Part shown: positions 34,612-43,618 of the stretch, piece after piece
Layout: each line of letters starts with the position of its first letter
Numbering within the stretch: the first letter of the stretch is position 1
DNA from: DATKGL01 sp035510455
GTDB lineage: Bacteria; Patescibacteriota; Saccharimonadia; Saccharimonadales; UBA4665
Length of the DNA: 64,000 nucleotides
Assembly (NCBI GenBank): GCA_035510455.1
Contig: DATKHB010000020.1
Span: forward strand, 1-64,000
Direction: 5' to 3'
Position numbers and translations under genes: made by a program
The notes under the pieces: model-generated
What the model was told of the DNA's origin: nothing
The model's database searches: none
The model's input: only the letters and a program-made list of their open reading frames with translations

Positions 34612-35961
34612 ATGCTAGATAAACTTAAGGGCTTAAGCCAGTCGTTGGCTAGTAAGGCAGCTTCCGGCGCTAGCCGCGCTGGCAACGAAATTACCGGTAA
34701 GATTAAAAACAGAAAAAAGGATGACGATGGCGAAAAGTACATTGTGGCACTTGATATTGGTACCGAATTTGTTAAAGCGCTACTAGCGCGGGTTGTTGAA
34801 AGCAATCAGGCTGAGATAATCGGCGTTGGCCGTACCCATCAATCATTAAGCGACATGCAAGCTGGGGCGATAGCTGACATCTCGAGTGTCGTTGAAAATT
34901 GTGACAAGGCCTTAACACAAGCTGAAGAAGAAGCTGGAGTATCGGCTCGAATGGCAATGATTGGGATTGCCGGCGAGCTAGTCAAAGGCACGACCAGCAC
35001 CATTCGCTTTACCAGAAAGCAATCGGATAAACCAATGGATTTAGCCGAAGTCGAACAAATAATACGTCTAGTCCAAGAAAAAGCAGAAAACCGTGCCAAG
35101 AAACATTTAGCTATGGAGTTGGGCGGTAAAGACGTAGAAGTTCGCTTGGTTAATAGCGCTCTCGTTAGTATTGATATAGACGGCTATAAGGTTACCAATC
35201 CAATCGGCTTCCAGGGCAAAGAAGTTTTGGTTCAGCTATATACAGCCTTTGCGCCGTTAATACATATCGGAGCTTTAGAGAAAACCGCCCAGGAACTAGA
35301 CTTAGAATTACTAGCCGTTGCCGCTGAACCGTTTGCAGTTTCCCGTTCGGTAATTGGCGATGACCCCAATGCCTCAATGAGTGCGATACTTATGGATGTG
35401 GGCGGTGGCACCACTGATATTGCGGTAGTTGATGAAGGCGGGGTACAGGGAACGGAAATGTTTGGGATTGGCGGCCGCGGATTTACTCGTTCGGTTGAAC
35501 GAGAGCTTGGTGTTGATTTCCCTAAGGCCGAAGAGCTAAAACTTGATCTAGGGTCTCATAAGCTACCCCCCAATAAAGTGCCGGTAGTAGAGGCTGCACT
35601 CAACAAAACCTTAAATGTTTGGACAGACGGGGTTGAATTGGCGCTCGGTGAATTCACAAAACTCGATCATTTGCCGCACCGAATCTTACTTTGCGGTGGC
35701 GGCTCATCATTAGACATGCTTATGGACGAGCTTCAGGATTCTTCCTGGTATAAGCAGCTGCCTTTCACTAGAAAACCTACGGTCCAGCACATCCACCCCA
35801 ATCAAGTGGTCGGTATAATTGACAAAACCGGTCACGCAAACGACCATACTTTTATAACCGCCATGGGGCTGCTGAGGGTTGGTCTAGACACTCTTCAACA
35901 ATCGAGTGATTCGTCAACGGGTAGCGTTAGGGAGAAACTAGATAGGATGTTAAGAGTATGA
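34612..35961 (+). CDS. FtsA/PilM-like actin-fold protein
   Basis: 449 residues of the actin-ATPase superfamily with an SHS2 insertion. Phosphate 1 loop YIVALDIGTEFVKALLA at about residue 43, phosphate 2 loop MDVGGGTTDIAVVDEGG at about 263, adenosine motif LCGGGSSLD at about 363. A 40-residue basic N-terminal extension is unusual. FtsA links FtsZ to the membrane; PilM plays a similar role in type IV pili. The partner downstream is an overlapping membrane-protein gene, not FtsZ, so the choice between the two families stays open. Confidence 0.85.
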   Translation: MLDKLKGLSQSLASKAASGASRAGNEITGKIKNRKKDDDGEKYIVALDIGTEFVKALLARVVESNQAEIIGVGRTHQSLSDMQAGAIADISSVVENCDKALTQAEEEAGVSARMAMIGIAGELVKGTTSTIRFTRKQSDKPMDLAEVEQIIRLVQEKAENRAKKHLAMELGGKDVEVRLVNSALVSIDIDGYKVTNPIGFQGKEVLVQLYTAFAPLIHIGALEKTAQELDLELLAVAAEPFAVSRSVIGDDPNASMSAILMDVGGGTTDIAVVDEGGVQGTEMFGIGGRGFTRSVERELGVDFPKAEELKLDLGSHKLPPNKVPVVEAALNKTLNVWTDGVELALGEFTKLDHLPHRILLCGGGSSLDMLMDELQDSSWYKQLPFTRKPTVQHIHPNQVVGIIDKTGHANDHTFITAMGLLRVGLDTLQQSSDSSTGSVREKLDRMLRV

Positions 35962-37709
35962 ACCAAAAAGATGTTATCTATGTTGACATAGATGATGAAA
36001 TTACCAGCATTATCGATAAGGTTCGAAGCTCAGGTCACAATTTAATCGCCCTGGTTTTACCTAAGCGGGCGACAGTTTTACAAAGCAGCGTCAATATGAA
36101 ACTGTTAAAAAGAGCTGCTGGCAATGCCAAGAAGCAGCTAGTTTTAATTACTAGTGAGGCTAGTCTGATGCCGCTGGCCGCAGCCACAAAATTACCGGTA
36201 GCTAAGACCTTAGAGTCCAAACCAGAAGTTCCGATTCTTGATGCTTCTCATAACGAAGAGCTGGATGAACTTTTGCATGTCGATCAGGGAGAACCGGCCG
36301 ACTTTGACCCGGATAAAGCTGGCAAAAAACCAGTTGGCGAACTAGCCGGAGCTGGAGCCGCTGCAGGCGCTCAGTCTGGCCCCGTTAAGCCCGAGCTAAC
36401 CCCACTTCCAATCCCCCGTGCCAAAGATAAAGATAATGCTGATGAATCGGTAGAGCTAGATAACACCGACAAGAAGGAAGACTCTAAAGAATCAGACAAA
36501 AAGTCCAAAGATTCTAAGGACAAAAAGCTTAAAGTACCTAACTTCCAAAGGTTTCGACTAAAACTTATTTTAGGGATACTACTGATAGTTATTTTGATAG
36601 TCGGCTGGATACTGGCTAATATAATTTTACCTAAAGCAATCGTTGATATTGGTACTAATACCTCCACCGTTAACGCGACATTGACTCTTAATCTTGATAC
36701 CACGGCTAAATCGATAAGCGCTGCCCAGGAAACTATCCCCGCCCAGATCCAATCTTCTCAGAAAACTCAATCACAGCAAGTAGCAACTACCGGACAAAAG
36801 AATCAAGGTAACTCTGCGTCAGGCGTTGTACAAATGTCTGCCGGGGAATGTAGCGGTACAGTACCCTCTGACGTACCGTCTGGAAGCCAATTAAGTAGCT
36901 CTAGCGGGCTAACATTTATTACTCAACAAGACACTTCTTTTACTCCTACCATTTCACATAGTAAATGTACATTTGAGGGCAGTAGCACGACCCCGATAGA
37001 TGCCCAAAGTCCAGGATCTAATTATAATAATCAAACCAATTTTACTGATCCCAATAATTCAGCCATAACTGCCACGGCCTCTACAGCTACGGCCGGCGGT
37101 ACCGACAATATTGTCCAAATCGTAGCTCAAGCAGACATTACTAATGCTACCCAGAAAATACCCGCTCCCAACACAACACTAATAAAATCGTCTCTTGAGG
37201 CTAGTCTGCAGCAGGCTGGGCTTTTCCCGATACAAACTAGCTTTAATTCTGGTACACCATCGAATACTTCAAGTGCTGCTGCCGGTGCCCAGGCGTCAAC
37301 CGTTACGGTCACTCAGACCATAACCTATACGATGTTCGGCGTTCCCAAAAGTGGCCTACAGACCCTATTAAACGACAACGTGGATCAGCAAATTGATACT
37401 TCAAAACAAGCCATACTAAACGACGGTCTCAGCAAAGCAACTTATAGCCTGGTAAGTCAGTCTTCTACTGGAGCTGTGGTTGGTTTACAAGCTTCTGCTG
37501 TTACTGGTACGAAGATTGATATTCCGGCTCTAAAAAAGCAAATTGCAGGACTAAAACCAGGCGATGTCCAAAATATAATCAATGCTTACCCAGGGGTAAC
37601 TACCGTTACTGTTCATTATAGTCCGTTCTGGATTAGCTCAACTCCTAAGAACGTTAGCAAGATCCATATAGAATTCAAGTCCACTAAATCAAATGCGAAT
37701 GGTGGCTAA
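35958..37709 (+). CDS. single-pass membrane protein with baseplate-J-like ectodomain
   Basis: 583 residues. N-terminal cytosolic alpha/beta domain (VIYVDIDDEITSIIDKVRSS, about 1-90), a Lys/Asp/Ser-rich linker, one membrane helix (about 200-222), and a large Ser/Thr/Gln-rich exported part. The ectodomain order (IPAQ, a TTGQKNQGN segment, then SGLTFITQQDTSFTP) recalls baseplate J/gp47-like domains annotated in many CPR membrane proteins. Starts four bases before the ftsA-like stop, so the pair probably works together, the actin-like protein inside and this one across the membrane. Confidence 0.7.
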   Translation: MNQKDVIYVDIDDEITSIIDKVRSSGHNLIALVLPKRATVLQSSVNMKLLKRAAGNAKKQLVLITSEASLMPLAAATKLPVAKTLESKPEVPILDASHNEELDELLHVDQGEPADFDPDKAGKKPVGELAGAGAAAGAQSGPVKPELTPLPIPRAKDKDNADESVELDNTDKKEDSKESDKKSKDSKDKKLKVPNFQRFRLKLILGILLIVILIVGWILANIILPKAIVDIGTNTSTVNATLTLNLDTTAKSISAAQETIPAQIQSSQKTQSQQVATTGQKNQGNSASGVVQMSAGECSGTVPSDVPSGSQLSSSSGLTFITQQDTSFTPTISHSKCTFEGSSTTPIDAQSPGSNYNNQTNFTDPNNSAITATASTATAGGTDNIVQIVAQADITNATQKIPAPNTTLIKSSLEASLQQAGLFPIQTSFNSGTPSNTSSAAAGAQASTVTVTQTITYTMFGVPKSGLQTLLNDNVDQQIDTSKQAILNDGLSKATYSLVSQSSTGAVVGLQASAVTGTKIDIPALKKQIAGLKPGDVQNIINAYPGVTTVTVHYSPFWISSTPKNVSKIHIEFKSTKSNANGG

Positions 37710-38115
37710 AAAGCTATTAGCCTTGGATATCGGCAGCAGGAGGATCGGTGTTGCTATCGCCGATTCAGATACTAAAATGGCTCAGCCGTTAGTTACGCTT
37801 GATGTTACCCCGGGCATAATGAGAGGCTTAAGTAAGTTAATTGCGGAAAACAACACCGATTGTTTGGTCTGCGGGTTACCTCGGGGCATCGAGGGCCAAG
37901 ACACAGAGCAAACTCGTTATACGCTAGACTTTATCGACAGGCTAAAGGAGAATGTAAAGATACCTGTATATACACAGGATGAGGCGGTGACCTCTTATAA
38001 AGCTGAACAAGAGCTTATTAGTCGAGGTAAACCATACCAAAAATCAGATATTGATAAGTTAGCCGCCGTATATATACTGGAAGATTTCTTACAAAGTCAC
38101 AAGGAGAACTGGTAG
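37693..38115 (+). CDS. ruvX: YqgF/RuvX-type putative pre-16S rRNA nuclease
   Basis: 140 residues with the RNase H-like fold of the YqgF family: LALDIGSRRIGVAIAD at the N-terminus, VCGLPRGIEGQD in the middle, and the acidic C-terminal motif TQDEAVTSYKAEQEL. Processes the 5' end of 16S rRNA precursor. Start overlaps the previous gene by 17 bases (ATG 37693) or 11 (ATG 37699); stop overlaps mltG by one base. Confidence 0.93.
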   Translation: MRMVAKKLLALDIGSRRIGVAIADSDTKMAQPLVTLDVTPGIMRGLSKLIAENNTDCLVCGLPRGIEGQDTEQTRYTLDFIDRLKENVKIPVYTQDEAVTSYKAEQELISRGKPYQKSDIDKLAAVYILEDFLQSHKENW

Positions 38116-39176
38116 TGTCCAAGAGATACCCAAAACACCGAAGTCGTCGCCAAAGGTTTAAGCTTTTTTTAGTAGTCGTTACGGCAATAGTGATTTGCCT
38201 GATTGCGGCGATAATACTTATCCGTCACGTTTATGATCAGAATCTACTTCCAGTCAGCGACAGTCAAAAGACCCAGATAGTAACGATTAACTCGGGATCG
38301 TCAGTTGATCAGATAGCCGACCTGCTCCACAAGGACTCCTTAACCAGGACTAGCTGGGCGCTTGAGTGGTATGTTCGCACCCATAATCTTAGACCTGACC
38401 TTCTAGCCGGCACTTATGCACTTAGCCCCAGCCAAAGTACAGCTAGCATTGTCCAAACCATTACTTTGGGTAAGATTGCCACCAAATTAGTTACCATACT
38501 GCCCGGTAAGAGGCTGGATCAGATACAATCCTATTTAATTAATGATGGATTTTCACCGAGCTCCGTTAGCCAAGCCCTGCAGCCGGCTCAGTACCAAGGG
38601 CTACCGATCATGGCATTTGCCCCAGCTGGATCGGATCTTGAGGGGCTTTTGTATCCTGATTCATTCCAAAAGACTGCCACCACTAACCCAGATGTAATCA
38701 TCAGGGAATCATTGACTGAAATGGGCCAGAAACTAACGCCAAGCCTACAGACGGCTTTCGCCCGCGAAGGGCTTAGTACCTACCAAGGCATCGTTCTGGC
38801 TTCGATTGTTCAGCAAGAGGTTAGTAACCCGAGCGATCAAGCTCAGGTTGCTCAAGTATTTTTAAAGCGCCTAAGTACAGACATGTCTTTAGACTCCGAT
38901 GTTACCGCTTACTACGGATCGATTATTGCCGGGCAAGCACCCAGCCTAACATACAATTCGCCTTATAACACTCTGTTACACACCGGGCTACCTCCCACCC
39001 CGATCAGCACTGTCTCGATGGCAGCTTTAGAAGCTGTTGCAAGCCCTGCGCCAACAACTTGGTTGTATTTTGTGTCTGGAGACAATGGCGTCACCTACTT
39101 CTCGCAGACGCTCCAGCAGCAGCAAGCAAACATTGCCCAGTATTGCCATAACTTGTGTAGCCAGGGTGGCCAATAA
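38115..39176 (+). CDS. mltG: endolytic murein transglycosylase MltG
   Basis: 353 residues of the YceG family, which cuts nascent glycan strands at the membrane. N-terminal membrane helix (about 12-35), LysM-like subdomain, then the catalytic domain (LEGLLYPDSFQ, ASIVQQEVSNPSDQAQVAQV, FLKRLSTDMSLDSDVTAYYG). The usual E-K-E triplet of the active-site helix reads Q-Q-E here: the second Glu is kept, the first is not. GTG start overlaps ruvX stop. Confidence 0.93.
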   Translation: MSKRYPKHRSRRQRFKLFLVVVTAIVICLIAAIILIRHVYDQNLLPVSDSQKTQIVTINSGSSVDQIADLLHKDSLTRTSWALEWYVRTHNLRPDLLAGTYALSPSQSTASIVQTITLGKIATKLVTILPGKRLDQIQSYLINDGFSPSSVSQALQPAQYQGLPIMAFAPAGSDLEGLLYPDSFQKTATTNPDVIIRESLTEMGQKLTPSLQTAFAREGLSTYQGIVLASIVQQEVSNPSDQAQVAQVFLKRLSTDMSLDSDVTAYYGSIIAGQAPSLTYNSPYNTLLHTGLPPTPISTVSMAALEAVASPAPTTWLYFVSGDNGVTYFSQTLQQQQANIAQYCHNLCSQGGQ

Positions 39177-39509
39177 CAGCGGCCGCTAACTGAATTTTTG
39201 CTTGAAAAAAAACACACAATTGTCTAAACTGAGTACTTATAACAAGCCATCCGCTAACCAAGCTTCTTATAGTCGACTGATGAGCACTGTTATAACTGCA
39301 AAACAATGAATTTTAGAAACACACACGCCCGCAGTTTTTTACAAAAGGTGAAGCAAGAGTTCATCATTTAAAGAGGAGTTTGTATTCGCACCACGTCTCA
39401 AACGGCGAACGTTCGTCTACGGCACCTGCCAACCACAGTCAAGCTGTGGCAGCGCTTAACTAGAACGAAAGACACAACCAGCTCCCGTCGACGAGCTGTA
39501 AGGTATAGC

Positions 39510-40490
39510 TTGCTAGTTGTTAATCTGTTATTTTTAGCAATTGTATTTTTAGTTTTAAGTCGACCGCAATCCACCCAGGCGGTTAATCAGCTGCCAGCTT
39601 CAGGCCAATCTTCAACGACCGTAAACCCCCTAGACCAACTAGCTTCAGCCGATGTTGCTGAGACTATTGCTGAAGTCGCTAATCTACCGGAGGCCACTGC
39701 CATTCGCAACCAAGCCGATTCGGTCAATGCTGAACTAGCCATAACTCCGGCTGATAATCTTATTGCTCAAAAACCGCAAGTCGTAGCTACGAATTTTGAA
39801 TCTAACCAAGCTATTCGGTCGTATGTCGTAAAGTCCAGCGACACTGTTGCTAGTTTGGCTAACAAATTCGATATCACATCAAACAGTATTGAGTGGTCAA
39901 ACGGGCTTTTGACCGGTAATTTAATTGTCGGCAGCAAGTTGCTTATACCTCCGGTTACGGGCATTGTTTATACCGTAAAGTCGGGTGATACGATTCAAAG
40001 TCTTGCTCAAAAGTATGGTACGAGCGCAACGCTTATAACGTCATTTAATGATGCCGAAATATCGGGGATTCACCCAGGCGAGCTAATTGTCATACCCGGC
40101 GGCCAGGCTCAGACAGTCCAGGCTCTGGTACCTTCCGGCCCGACGTATAACTTCTATGCTACTTACGGCAGTAACGGCTACGATTTTGGCTATTGCACGT
40201 ATTATGTTGCTAGCCAGATCGCCGTTCCCACTAACTGGGGTAACGCCTCTAGCTGGGCTTACTACGCGCGATTAAGCGGCTGGACCGTCAGCTCTACTCC
40301 CACGATTGGGTCAATTGCCCAGACTCCGTTTGCTGCAGGAGGCCAGGGACACGTAGCAATTGTTGTCGCCGTATCCGGCACTAACATCGAAATCAAGGAT
40401 ATGAATAATTACGGGGATGGTGGTGGCTATGACAAAGTTGGTGAAGGATGGGTGTCAACAAGCTACTTCCCGAATTACATAACCCATTAA
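39510..40490 (+). CDS. LysM-CHAP cell-wall hydrolase
   Basis: 326 residues from TTG 39510: a membrane signal anchor, a linker, two LysM peptidoglycan-binding repeats (SYVVKSSDTVASLANKF and VYTVKSGDTIQSLAQKY) and a C-terminal CHAP amidase/endopeptidase domain with catalytic Cys in FGYCTYYVA and His in GQGHVAIVV. The frame is open without stop upstream to 39372. A strong Shine-Dalgarno (AGAGGAG at 39372) lies five bases before an in-frame ATT at 39384, giving a 42-residue basic extension; that may be the true start. The 207-base gap after mltG shows no recognisable riboswitch. Confidence 0.9.
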   Translation: MLVVNLLFLAIVFLVLSRPQSTQAVNQLPASGQSSTTVNPLDQLASADVAETIAEVANLPEATAIRNQADSVNAELAITPADNLIAQKPQVVATNFESNQAIRSYVVKSSDTVASLANKFDITSNSIEWSNGLLTGNLIVGSKLLIPPVTGIVYTVKSGDTIQSLAQKYGTSATLITSFNDAEISGIHPGELIVIPGGQAQTVQALVPSGPTYNFYATYGSNGYDFGYCTYYVASQIAVPTNWGNASSWAYYARLSGWTVSSTPTIGSIAQTPFAAGGQGHVAIVVAVSGTNIEIKDMNNYGDGGGYDKVGEGWVSTSYFPNYITH

Positions 40491-40520
40491 CAAGCGCTGG
40501 CATTAGTTAGATTATATTTC

Positions 40521-40526
40521 TATACT
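40521..40526 (+). promoter_or_regulatory. -10 box of obgE, leaderless configuration
   Basis: TATACT, seven bases, then ATG at 40534, with no Shine-Dalgarno. Confidence 0.55.
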
Positions 40527-40533
40527 TCATGTA

Positions 40534-41817
40534 ATGATATTTGTTGACAAGACTCAGGTTATTATTCACGCCGGTGACGGCGGTGATGGATTTAGTAGTT
40601 TCCGGCACGAGAAATTTATAGATCGTGGTGGTCCGGACGGCGGGGATGGCGGTAGCGGCGGGGACGTAATTTTCATGGCCAGTCGCAACCAAAACACTCT
40701 GGCAAACTTCAGGTTCCAGAAAGAATTAAAGGCAGAGTCTGGTTCGCGCGGTAGCCGCTCGAAGAAACATGGCAAAAGCGGAGTTGATCTAATCGCTCAT
40801 GTGCCAGTGGGGACGGCCGTGCTGGATGGAGACGGTAAGCTCTTAGCTGATTTAGTGAACGATGGTCAGCAATCGATTATAGCTAAAGGCGGCAATGGTG
40901 GTTTCGGCAACGCTCACTTTATTTCTTCTGTTAGGCAAGCCCCAAGAATCGCCGAAAAAGGCGAAGAGGGCGAGCAATTTATGGCTAGTTTGGAACTCAA
41001 AATGATCGCTGACGTTGGTCTAGTTGGTCTGCCTAATGCCGGCAAATCAACCTTGCTTAGCGTAATCAGTCATGCCCGACCGGAAATCGCTGACTATCCC
41101 TTCACTACCCTAACCCCTAACCTGGGAGTTGTCGATATTGGTAAAGAGGATAGTCTGCTGTTTGCCGATATCCCTGGGTTGATTGAAGGTGCGGCTAGCG
41201 GCAAAGGTCTAGGCGATGAATTCCTAAGGCACATCGAGAGAACATCAGTTTTAGTACATATGATCGATGTTTACGAGAAAGATATCGTTAAGTCGTACAA
41301 AATTATTCAAAATGAACTCAAAAACTACCGAGTAAATCTAACCAAGCTTCCTCAAATCATAGCCCTAAATAAAGCCGAGGGGCTTGGGGAAGATGACACC
41401 GATGATCTTATCCAGAGCATTAAAGAAGTTGTCCCCAAAAAGACTGAGATTTTAGCGGTATCCGCCAAATCAGGTCAAGGGGTTGACGAGTTAATCCGCC
41501 GAGTCAACACTATTGTAAAAGCCGAAAAACTAAAAACCAAGAGACTTAAATCCAAAAATAAAGCCGAGGTCATGCCGATCCTTAGGCTTACGAATATGGA
41601 TGATGGCTGGGAAGTGTCTAAACAGCCGGGCCTATTCCTGGTTACGGGTAAAAAAATTGAACGGTTCGCGAAGCGTACAGATTTTAGTAGCCCAGAAGGT
41701 GTCCAAAGGCTCAAAGATATCATGAAAAAAATGGGTATCACTCATGAGCTGGCCAGACAAGGAGCTAAACACGGTACTAAGATTATAATTGCCAAGGACA
41801 GGCAGCTTCGCTACTAA
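40534..41817 (+). CDS. obgE: Obg/CgtA GTPase
   Basis: 427 residues. Gly-rich Obg fold (HAGDGGDGFSSFRHEKF, GPDGGDGGSGGDV), GTPase domain (GLPNAGKST, FTTLTPNLG, DIPGLIEGA, LNKAE) and C-terminal OCT domain. A 50S-assembly and stringent-response GTPase. Lys-rich segment before the OCT domain. Typical in every respect. Confidence 0.97.
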   Translation: MIFVDKTQVIIHAGDGGDGFSSFRHEKFIDRGGPDGGDGGSGGDVIFMASRNQNTLANFRFQKELKAESGSRGSRSKKHGKSGVDLIAHVPVGTAVLDGDGKLLADLVNDGQQSIIAKGGNGGFGNAHFISSVRQAPRIAEKGEEGEQFMASLELKMIADVGLVGLPNAGKSTLLSVISHARPEIADYPFTTLTPNLGVVDIGKEDSLLFADIPGLIEGAASGKGLGDEFLRHIERTSVLVHMIDVYEKDIVKSYKIIQNELKNYRVNLTKLPQIIALNKAEGLGEDDTDDLIQSIKEVVPKKTEILAVSAKSGQGVDELIRRVNTIVKAEKLKTKRLKSKNKAEVMPILRLTNMDDGWEVSKQPGLFLVTGKKIERFAKRTDFSSPEGVQRLKDIMKKMGITHELARQGAKHGTKIIIAKDRQLRY

Positions 41818-41846
41818 ACTAAGACTTAATTTATGGGCTACAACTA

Positions 41847-43313
41847 GTGACTCAAACCTTTTTCTTCTACGATCTAGAGACCACTGGCTTTAATTCTCGC
41901 GAAGCCAGAATTGTCCAGTTTGCCGGTCAACGAACCAGTCTGGATTTAAAACCTATCGGTAATCCAGTAGACAAACTTATTAAAATAACGGAAGATATCC
42001 TGCCTGATCCGGGGGCTGTACTGGTGACCGGTATTACTCCTCAAGCGACACTTAAAAATGGCATAAGTGAAGTCGATTTCTTAAAAGTTTTTAACTCGGA
42101 AGTTAATCTTCCGGGGACTATATTTGTAGGCTTTAACAATATTAGGTTTGATGACGAGTTTATCCGGTTTATTCAGTATCGTAATTTTTATGAACCTTAT
42201 GAGTGGCAGTGGAAAGATGGGCGTTTGCGTTGGGATATGTTAGACGTCGCCAGAATGACCCGCGCACTCCGTCCCTTGGGGATTAAATGGCCGTTTGATT
42301 CTGAAGGGAACCCCTCAAATAGACTTGAATATCTCGCCGAGATAAATAATTTGATCCACATCAAGGCACATGATGCGCTAAGTGATGCCAATGCCACCGT
42401 TGCGGTGGCTCAATTGATAATGGATAAACAGCTAAAGCTTTTCTCTTTTCTGCTTCAGATGCGCAGTAAAGACAGGGTAAAGGAGCTTGTTAATAAAGGT
42501 GAACCATTTATCTATACCTCTGGAAAATATGATTCGGAGTTTGAAAAAACCACGGTTGTTGCTTCAGTTGGCGAACACCCCAAAAGTAATGGCGCATTAG
42601 TCTATGACTTACGTTTTGACCCGACCGAGTTTTCAGAGCTTAGTCCGCAGACCCTAGCTTCTTACTGGAAATGGCAACCCGAAGAGAAACGGCGCAAATT
42701 ACCCGTAAAGACTTTGCAGTTTAATCGGTCGCCGGCAATCGCTCCCCTTAGCACGCTCGACAAAGACAGTCAAGAAAGACTAAAGATTGATCTAAAAAAG
42801 ATCCACAAGAATTATGAAAAGCTTCTAGCTATAAAAAATTGGCCGGGTAAACTATACCAGGCGATTGATATTTTAGATGAGGCTAGCACCCAAACTAATT
42901 TAATAGCCCCTGACTATCCTAAGGACAATGAGCTTTACGAAGGCTTTTTACCGGCAGTCGACAAAAATGTTATCGTTGCTATCCAAAAGTCTCAGCCCGA
43001 AAATTTAGATCAGATTGGCGCTAAGTTAAGCGATCAGCGGCTAAAATCAATGCTGCCGCTATATAAAGCCCGAAATTTTAGGGATTCTCTGACGCCTGAG
43101 GAGGTTAAAGCTTGGGAGAAATATCGGGTTAATAAACTTTTTTCTGGTGGTCCAAGCAGTCAGTACGCTAAATTCGTGACTCAAATCCAGTATATGTTAA
43201 GCCAAACGACTACCTCAAAATCAGAAGGTATACTAAAAGATCTCTTAGCTTACGGCGAAAGTGTTAAGCCTTCATCTTTTGATGAAGAGTTAGATAAAGA
43301 ATCGTTGAAATAA
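41847..43313 (+). CDS. sbcB: exodeoxyribonuclease I
   Basis: 488 residues, GTG start. DEDDh 3'-5' exonuclease of the ExoI type: FFFYDLETTGFNSREARIVQ (Asp and Glu), GFNNIRFDDEF (Asp), HDALSDANATVA (His and Asp), followed by the ExoI SH3-like and C-terminal helical domains (DLRFDPTEFSELSP, YKARNF). Degrades single-stranded DNA in recombination and mismatch repair. Its 3' end overlaps a minus-strand small gene by 50 bases. Confidence 0.93.
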   Translation: MTQTFFFYDLETTGFNSREARIVQFAGQRTSLDLKPIGNPVDKLIKITEDILPDPGAVLVTGITPQATLKNGISEVDFLKVFNSEVNLPGTIFVGFNNIRFDDEFIRFIQYRNFYEPYEWQWKDGRLRWDMLDVARMTRALRPLGIKWPFDSEGNPSNRLEYLAEINNLIHIKAHDALSDANATVAVAQLIMDKQLKLFSFLLQMRSKDRVKELVNKGEPFIYTSGKYDSEFEKTTVVASVGEHPKSNGALVYDLRFDPTEFSELSPQTLASYWKWQPEEKRRKLPVKTLQFNRSPAIAPLSTLDKDSQERLKIDLKKIHKNYEKLLAIKNWPGKLYQAIDILDEASTQTNLIAPDYPKDNELYEGFLPAVDKNVIVAIQKSQPENLDQIGAKLSDQRLKSMLPLYKARNFRDSLTPEEVKAWEKYRVNKLFSGGPSSQYAKFVTQIQYMLSQTTTSKSEGILKDLLAYGESVKPSSFDEELDKESLK

Positions 43314-43455
43314 ACCAATCGTGGAACAATCTCGATTTAGTGAACAGCCAGAAAACCGCCAGCATAGACAATAAGACAATCAGATCTATCCAGAGCATGA
43401 AAGAAATTTGAATATGTGTTCCTGGAATCAGCCCCAGGATTATGAAGTTCCACAT
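43264..43455 (-). CDS. small two-helix membrane protein (63 aa)
   Basis: ATG at 43455 (a GTG five codons earlier also open) after GGGAGC, a good ribosome binding site. The product MWNFIILGLIPGTHIQISFM continues into LIVLLSMLAVFWLF and ends with a basic tail: two membrane helices with an IPGT turn. A clean minus-strand promoter supports it (TTGACT, complement of 43513-43518; 16-base spacer; TATAAT, complement of 43491-43496). Family unknown. It runs 50 bases into the antisense of sbcB. Confidence 0.72.
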   Translation of the reverse strand: MWNFIILGLIPGTHIQISFMLWIDLIVLLSMLAVFWLFTKSRLFHDWFISTILYLTLHQKMKA

Positions 43456-43490
43456 CGTAAGCTCCCACAAAAAATAATTTGTTGTTGCTA

Positions 43491-43518
43491 ATTATACATA
43501 AGATTGTATTTTAGTCAA
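43491..43518 (-). promoter_or_regulatory. promoter of the small membrane protein gene
   Basis: On the minus strand TTGACT, 16 bases, TATAAT; predicted leader about 28 bases with a Shine-Dalgarno. Confidence 0.65.
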
Positions 43519-43599
43519 TAATATATCTTATTATGCTTATCCTTTCTCTTTTTTCACCAAAGTAGGTGTTTAACACTAGTTTTTTTGTCTAAAAAGCTG

Positions 43600-43605
43600 T
43601 ATAAT
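43600..43605 (+). promoter_or_regulatory. -10 box of uvrA
   Basis: TATAAT, 13 bases before the uvrA ATG, so the leader would be about six bases, too short for a Shine-Dalgarno. Confidence 0.5.
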
Positions 43606-43618
43606 TGACCGACTAAAT

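Noticed and set aside
39177..39383. ydaO/c-di-AMP riboswitch before the LysM-CHAP gene
   Set aside because: The gene type would fit, but the conserved core elements of that riboswitch are not present.
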